Source of the DNA: Candidatus Poribacteria bacterium
Lineage (GTDB): Bacteria > Poribacteria > WGA-4E > JAJDTR01
Assembly (NCBI GenBank): GCA_028820655.1
Contig: JAPPIK010000006.1
Location: 108,841 to 172,840 of the forward strand
Length of the DNA stretch: 64,000 nt
Reading direction: 5' to 3'
Both the position numbers and the translations under genes were made by a program. This document shows positions 60,445-64,000 of this stretch, in pieces. The stretch's first letter is position 1; each line of letters opens with the position of its first letter. A model generated the notes under the pieces. It was given only the letters and a program-made list of their open reading frames with translations. It was not told the origin of the DNA and ran no database searches.

Positions 60445-62841
60445 TTAACTGCGCAACTCGGCCCCCAACTCTTTGTTTAGCCTTTTGACAATTCCATCAT
60501 GAACGCGATCTACCTGTTCATCGGTAAGGGTTTCCGTCGGCGATGAGTATTCGATGGCATACGCAAGGCTTTTCTTGCCGTCGGGTACTTGGTCGCCGAT
60601 GTAGAGATCGAAGAGACGCACTGATTTGACTAGATCTCCGCCGGCAGAACGGATAAGCTGAACAGGACGATTCGCCTGAATCTCAGCATCAAGCACGATG
60701 GCGATGTCTCTATTAACGCTCGGATAGATTGAAATCGGCTCAACTCGCCGGGTTAAACTCGCAGCGTCCGCCATGACGTCGAATTCAAACTCGAACAAGT
60801 ATGCTTTGTGCTCGAGATCGTAGTTCTGCTGTACTTCCGGGTGGATTTCTCCAAAGACACCGAGTGGTTGCCCGCTAATCTTCACGGATGCATTTCGACC
60901 GGGGTGAAAGAGCGGGTGGCGCGTCGAGGCAAACGTGTAATCGGATATGCCGCACACATCGAGCAAGCCCTCTACAATTCCCTTGATATCGAAGAAATCC
61001 GCCGAACGGTAAGGGTCGCCATGAACACCAGCACCGATATTCCCTGCAATGACGCCTGCCACGCACTCGGGTTCGTTCGGCAAATCGGAATCTCCACTAG
61101 GCACGAACACTTTGGAAATCTCGAAGAGTTGGATATTTTCTACGCGATGGTTTCGATTTCGCTGCGTATTCTCAAGCAAACTGGGAACTAGCGTAGTTCG
61201 CATAATCGACATCTCTTCGCTCAAAGGATTCCGAATTTTGAGCGCGTCTCTTAGGCCATCGGAGGCTTCAAGCCGCAAACGGTCAAAACTTCGCGGATCG
61301 TAGAAGGAGTAGTTGACGGCTTCCGTCATCCCCGATGCGATAAGGTGTGCCTTCACATGTTCGCGCAAGTCCGATCTTGTAGTTGACGGAGGCGCGGGAA
61401 CGTCCCCCGCGGGCATCGTTGTCGGAATGTTATCGTAGCCGTGCACGCGCGCAATCTCCTCGATTAGGTCAATCTCGCGGCTGACATCCGGACGAAACGT
61501 GGGAACCGTGACTTCCCATGTGAGCGACACTTCGAATCCGAGGCGAGTCAAGATTTCGACCATTTCGTCCGAAGAGATCTGAGTGCCGAGCACGAAATTG
61601 GCACGCTCCGGTCGCAACTTCACTTGTACCGGTTCCCGTTTTCCAGGATAAACATCAATGATCCCTGTCGCGATCTCTCCGCCCGCGATTTCCGCGATTA
61701 GTTGCGCCGCTCGGTTGAGAGCCGGTATCACCCCCTCCGGATCCGCACCGCGCTCGAATCGGTGAGAGGCTTCGGTGTGCATACTCAGCGACTTTGAGGT
61801 TTTTCGGATGCTTGGTGGATGGAAGTAGGCGCTCTCAAGCAGCACATCGACCGTTTGGTCGGATATCTCCGAATCAAATCCGCCCATTACACCAGCCAAT
61901 GCAACAGGTTTCTCGGCATCCGCTATGACTAGCATGTCTGATGTGAGTTTTCGTTCCGTTTCATCAATGGTTGTTAGGGATTCGTTAGGCGCCGCCCTCC
62001 GCACGACAATCCGGTTTTCAGCCAGCTTATGATAGTCGAAGGCGTGGAGCGGGTGACCGCATTCCATCAATACAAAGTTGGTGATATCGACCACATTATT
62101 GATTGACCCAACGTCGATCGATTCGAGCTTACGCTGCAACCATTGCGGCGACGGTGCAATCCTGACGCCTCGTATAACTCGAGCCGCGTATCGCGGACAT
62201 AGCTCCGGCGCGTCAATGATTACCCCTGTCAGGTCTCGCACGTCCGAGGTGCCCTCATTCACGTGGTCTGACGGCGGTTTTACAGGGTTGCCCGTTTCTG
62301 CCCCGATTTCTCGTGCGATGCCGATCATGCTGAGACAGTCCGGGCGGTTTGGCGTGATTTCCAGTTCCAAAACGGCGTCGTCCAACCCAAATGCTTCGGC
62401 TAGCGGCGCGCCAATCGGTAATTCGTCGGAAAGCGTCATCAAACCCGAGGCGTCATCGCCGATTCCCAATTCCTTTTCCGAGCACAGCATTCCGCGCGAT
62501 TCTTCCCCGCGGATTTTCGCTGCCTTGACTGTCAACCCCGTAGCAACTCGAGTCCCCACCAGTGCAACAGGTGCAATGAGCCCTTCACGCGCGTTCGGAG
62601 CGCCGCACACGATCTGCAAATCGGCATCCTGTGCCACATCGACATCGCACAGAACCAGCTTGTTTGCGTTTGGATGGTTTCTAACGGCATTTATTCTGCC
62701 TACGACCACGCCAACCAAACCCTCTCCAAGTTGCTTGATGGATTCGGTCTCAACCCCGAGCATCAACAGACGATCCGCCAATACCTCCGGAGAAAAGTCA
62801 AAATCAATGTATTCCTTTAACCAGTTTATTGACACATTCAT
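60445..62841 (-). CDS. pheT: Phenylalanyl-tRNA synthetase beta subunit
   Basis: PheT is the large subunit of the alpha2beta2 synthetase that charges tRNA-Phe. The 798-residue protein begins [29 protein letters not shown]. It carries the tRNA-binding EMAP-like domain (about 40-150, [21 protein letters not shown]), the B3/B4 editing domain ([42 protein letters not shown]), the B5 domain (about 400-470), the catalytic-like domain ([41 protein letters not shown]), and a C-terminal ferredoxin-fold anticodon-binding domain ([14 protein letters not shown]). Length is normal. GGAG precedes the ATG. It lies 245 bases downstream of pheS. Confidence 0.97.
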   Translation of the reverse strand: MNVSINWLKEYIDFDFSPEVLADRLLMLGVETESIKQLGEGLVGVVVGRINAVRNHPNANKLVLCDVDVAQDADLQIVCGAPNAREGLIAPVALVGTRVATGLTVKAAKIRGEESRGMLCSEKELGIGDDASGLMTLSDELPIGAPLAEAFGLDDAVLELEITPNRPDCLSMIGIAREIGAETGNPVKPPSDHVNEGTSDVRDLTGVIIDAPELCPRYAARVIRGVRIAPSPQWLQRKLESIDVGSINNVVDITNFVLMECGHPLHAFDYHKLAENRIVVRRAAPNESLTTIDETERKLTSDMLVIADAEKPVALAGVMGGFDSEISDQTVDVLLESAYFHPPSIRKTSKSLSMHTEASHRFERGADPEGVIPALNRAAQLIAEIAGGEIATGIIDVYPGKREPVQVKLRPERANFVLGTQISSDEMVEILTRLGFEVSLTWEVTVPTFRPDVSREIDLIEEIARVHGYDNIPTTMPAGDVPAPPSTTRSDLREHVKAHLIASGMTEAVNYSFYDPRSFDRLRLEASDGLRDALKIRNPLSEEMSIMRTTLVPSLLENTQRNRNHRVENIQLFEISKVFVPSGDSDLPNEPECVAGVIAGNIGAGVHGDPYRSADFFDIKGIVEGLLDVCGISDYTFASTRHPLFHPGRNASVKISGQPLGVFGEIHPEVQQNYDLEHKAYLFEFEFDVMADAASLTRRVEPISIYPSVNRDIAIVLDAEIQANRPVQLIRSAGGDLVKSVRLFDLYIGDQVPDGKKSLAYAIEYSSPTETLTDEQVDRVHDGIVKRLNKELGAELRS

Positions 62842-63086
62842 CGCTGATGTTTCTCCGCTTTCAATTCATACTTTGCAATGAAATCTATGATCATCGAACC
62901 CGCGATCTTGTCTATCCTTGTGACTGGAATTCCCGAAGAACGTTGTTATTCCCTTCACAACATATTGCCTTTACGATACTGCCATTACTATGCGTTACGT
63001 TTAAAATCCTTGATTTGTGTTCCCTACAATCTGAACCGTGTACAACCCGATCGGATTCAACATCCGTCCACTTGTAAATGACGTTT

Positions 63087-64000
63087 TCAGAACTGCCGCA
63101 GAAACCGCAAGTCGTTCTCATATAGCGCACGGATATCAGGAATGCCGTAGCTTATGCTCGCGATCCGTTCTACTCCCATCCCGAATGCAAAACCTGTGAC
63201 TTCATTCGGACTGTAGTTGGCATATTCGAATACATTCGGATCGACGGCTCCCGCCCCTAAGATTTCAAGCCACCCGGTTCCCGAGCAGGTGCGGCAGCCT
63301 TTGCCGCTGCACACCGTGCAAGAGATATCGACCTCTGCGCTCGGCTCCGTGAAAGGGAAGAAATGCGGACGAAACCGCATAGCGGTCTGATCGCCGAACA
63401 TTTGGCGCGCAAATGACTGGAGAACGCCTTTCAACTCGCTGAACGTGACGTGCTGATCCACCAGCAACCCCTCCACCTGATGGAAGGTCGGTGTGTGCGA
63501 CACATCGTAGTCAAGCCGGTAGGCTTTCCCCGGAACGATTATCCGAATAGGCGGTTTGTGCTTTTCCATGAAACGGACTTGGACCGGCGAGGTGTGCGTC
63601 CGCAAGAGCACTTCATCAGTGATATAGAGCGTGTCCTGAAGATCGCGGGCGGGGTGATCGACTGGTGTGTTCAATGCGTCGAAGTTATAGTATTCGTGTT
63701 CGATTTCCGGTCCGTCAGCGACTTGGAAACCCATTCCTCCGAAGATTTGCTGGATATGATCAATGGTTTGTGTGATGGGGTGCTTTTTGCCCAACTGCGG
63801 ACGTCTGCCCGGCAAGGTGATATCAATCGCTTCCGCCGCAAGCTGTTTCTCGCGGTCTTGCCGGTTTAATCTTTCTCCAACCTCCTCAAATGCATTCGTC
63901 AGATGCTGCCTCACCTCATTTGCCAGTTTCCCAATGACCGGACGCTCCGCGTCGGTGAGTGTGCCCATGCCACGCATTACAGTGGACAGCAGTCCCTTCC
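63087..64000 (-). CDS. pheS: Phenylalanyl-tRNA synthetase alpha subunit (5' end outside window)
   Basis: PheS carries the aminoacylation site of the PheST enzyme. The visible 304 codons start inside the N-terminal coiled-coil region: the frame continues through the window edge as KGLLSTVMRGMGTLTDAERP, matching the usual internal sequence, so the ATG at 63977 is not the start. The catalytic class II domain follows: HPITQTIDHIQQIFGGMGFQV, NFDALNTPVDHPARDLQDTLY (motif 2 region), LLRTHTSPVQVRFM, FHQVEGLLVD, and GFAFGMGVERIASISYGIPDIR (motif 3). It is followed by pheT after 245 bases without a convincing gene. Confidence 0.96.
   Translation of the reverse strand, partial: KGLLSTVMRGMGTLTDAERPVIGKLANEVRQHLTNAFEEVGERLNRQDREKQLAAEAIDITLPGRRPQLGKKHPITQTIDHIQQIFGGMGFQVADGPEIEHEYYNFDALNTPVDHPARDLQDTLYITDEVLLRTHTSPVQVRFMEKHKPPIRIIVPGKAYRLDYDVSHTPTFHQVEGLLVDQHVTFSELKGVLQSFARQMFGDQTAMRFRPHFFPFTEPSAEVDISCTVCSGKGCRTCSGTGWLEILGAGAVDPNVFEYANYSPNEVTGFAFGMGVERIASISYGIPDIRALYENDLRFLRQF

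Noticed and set aside
62912-63130. 72-codon frame between pheS and pheT
   Set aside because: It overlaps the 3' end of pheS in another phase and its composition is unlike a protein. It would not explain the 245-base pheS-pheT gap.
1-64000. tRNA, rRNA or tmRNA genes
   Set aside because: No cloverleaf with a T-loop GTTCRANNC plus acceptor stem, and no rRNA core sequence, was found on either strand by eye. A covariance search would be needed to exclude a divergent tRNA.

Overview
The window is one contiguous stretch of a bacterial chromosome. It has about 50 protein genes on both strands, no rRNA or tRNA that I could see, and unusually long, repeat-rich intergenic gaps. The organism must be Gram-negative with an outer membrane, because lpxB and lpxK (lipid A synthesis) sit next to each other. 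The gene mix includes a Gfo/Idh/MocA oxidoreductase, an ADP-ribosylglycohydrolase fused to a lectin-like domain, a large DUF6785/DUF6784-type membrane protein, a five-bladed propeller glycosidase-like protein, and partner-switching (Rsb-type) regulators. This resembles uncultured Poribacteria or related PVC/FCB-like lineages. The taxonomic call is an inference; no marker in the window was compared with a database.

Layout. 0-2.4 kb: small membrane protein, then a GC-rich tyrosine recombinase with a companion hypothetical gene. 2.5-4.6 kb: small membrane protein and repeat-filled DNA. 4.6-11 kb: NtrY-like histidine kinase, rubredoxin-like protein, and a pair of M16 peptidase genes (one active, one inactive). 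11.2-16.5 kb: GNAT-like protein, a decaying restriction-modification locus (methyltransferase and PmeII-like endonuclease both broken), two orphan antitoxin-like genes, and a frameshifted membrane protein. 17-21.3 kb: Gfo/Idh/MocA oxidoreductase, O-methyltransferase between inverted repeats, ADP-ribosylglycohydrolase fusion. 21.3-23.4 kb: 2 kb without a convincing gene, holding a promoter-bearing repeat, hairpins and a nine-copy 33-bp tandem array. 23.4-31 kb: argC, lpxB-lpxK, TPR membrane protein, radical SAM/SPASM protein, membrane glycosyltransferase. 31.2-38.6 kb: a phosphorelay and partner-switching cluster (STAS, GAF-PP2C, hybrid kinase, receiver, receiver-PP2C, anti-sigma kinase, STAS). 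39-44.1 kb: ribosomal protein S1, metK, ahcY. 44-50 kb: small membrane proteins, PfkB kinase, dihydrolipoyl dehydrogenase, 7Fe-type ferredoxin, and a cold-shock/Sm-like RNA-binding fusion. 50-57.3 kb: L,D-transpeptidase-like protein, two hypotheticals, propeller glycosidase-like protein, TPR-TlpA protein, tsaD and tsaC. 57.7-64 kb: nicotinamidase-like and histone-deacetylase-like genes, menG/ubiE, pheT and the 3' part of pheS.

The most striking non-genic signal is a dispersed repeat at 13 or more intergenic sites. It is built from a 23-nt unit starting GATCAA, present once or twice (once preceded by a truncated unit), followed in exact phase by a tail GCGATAGAAATCCC, sometimes with the tail or a unit inverted. 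A second signal is a pair of about 260-bp paralogous intergenic elements (3236-3500 on +, 22720-22985 on -), each with a near-perfect sigma70 promoter. A third is the 33-bp array upstream of argC, which looks like local amplification of a dispersed palindrome also found singly elsewhere in the window.
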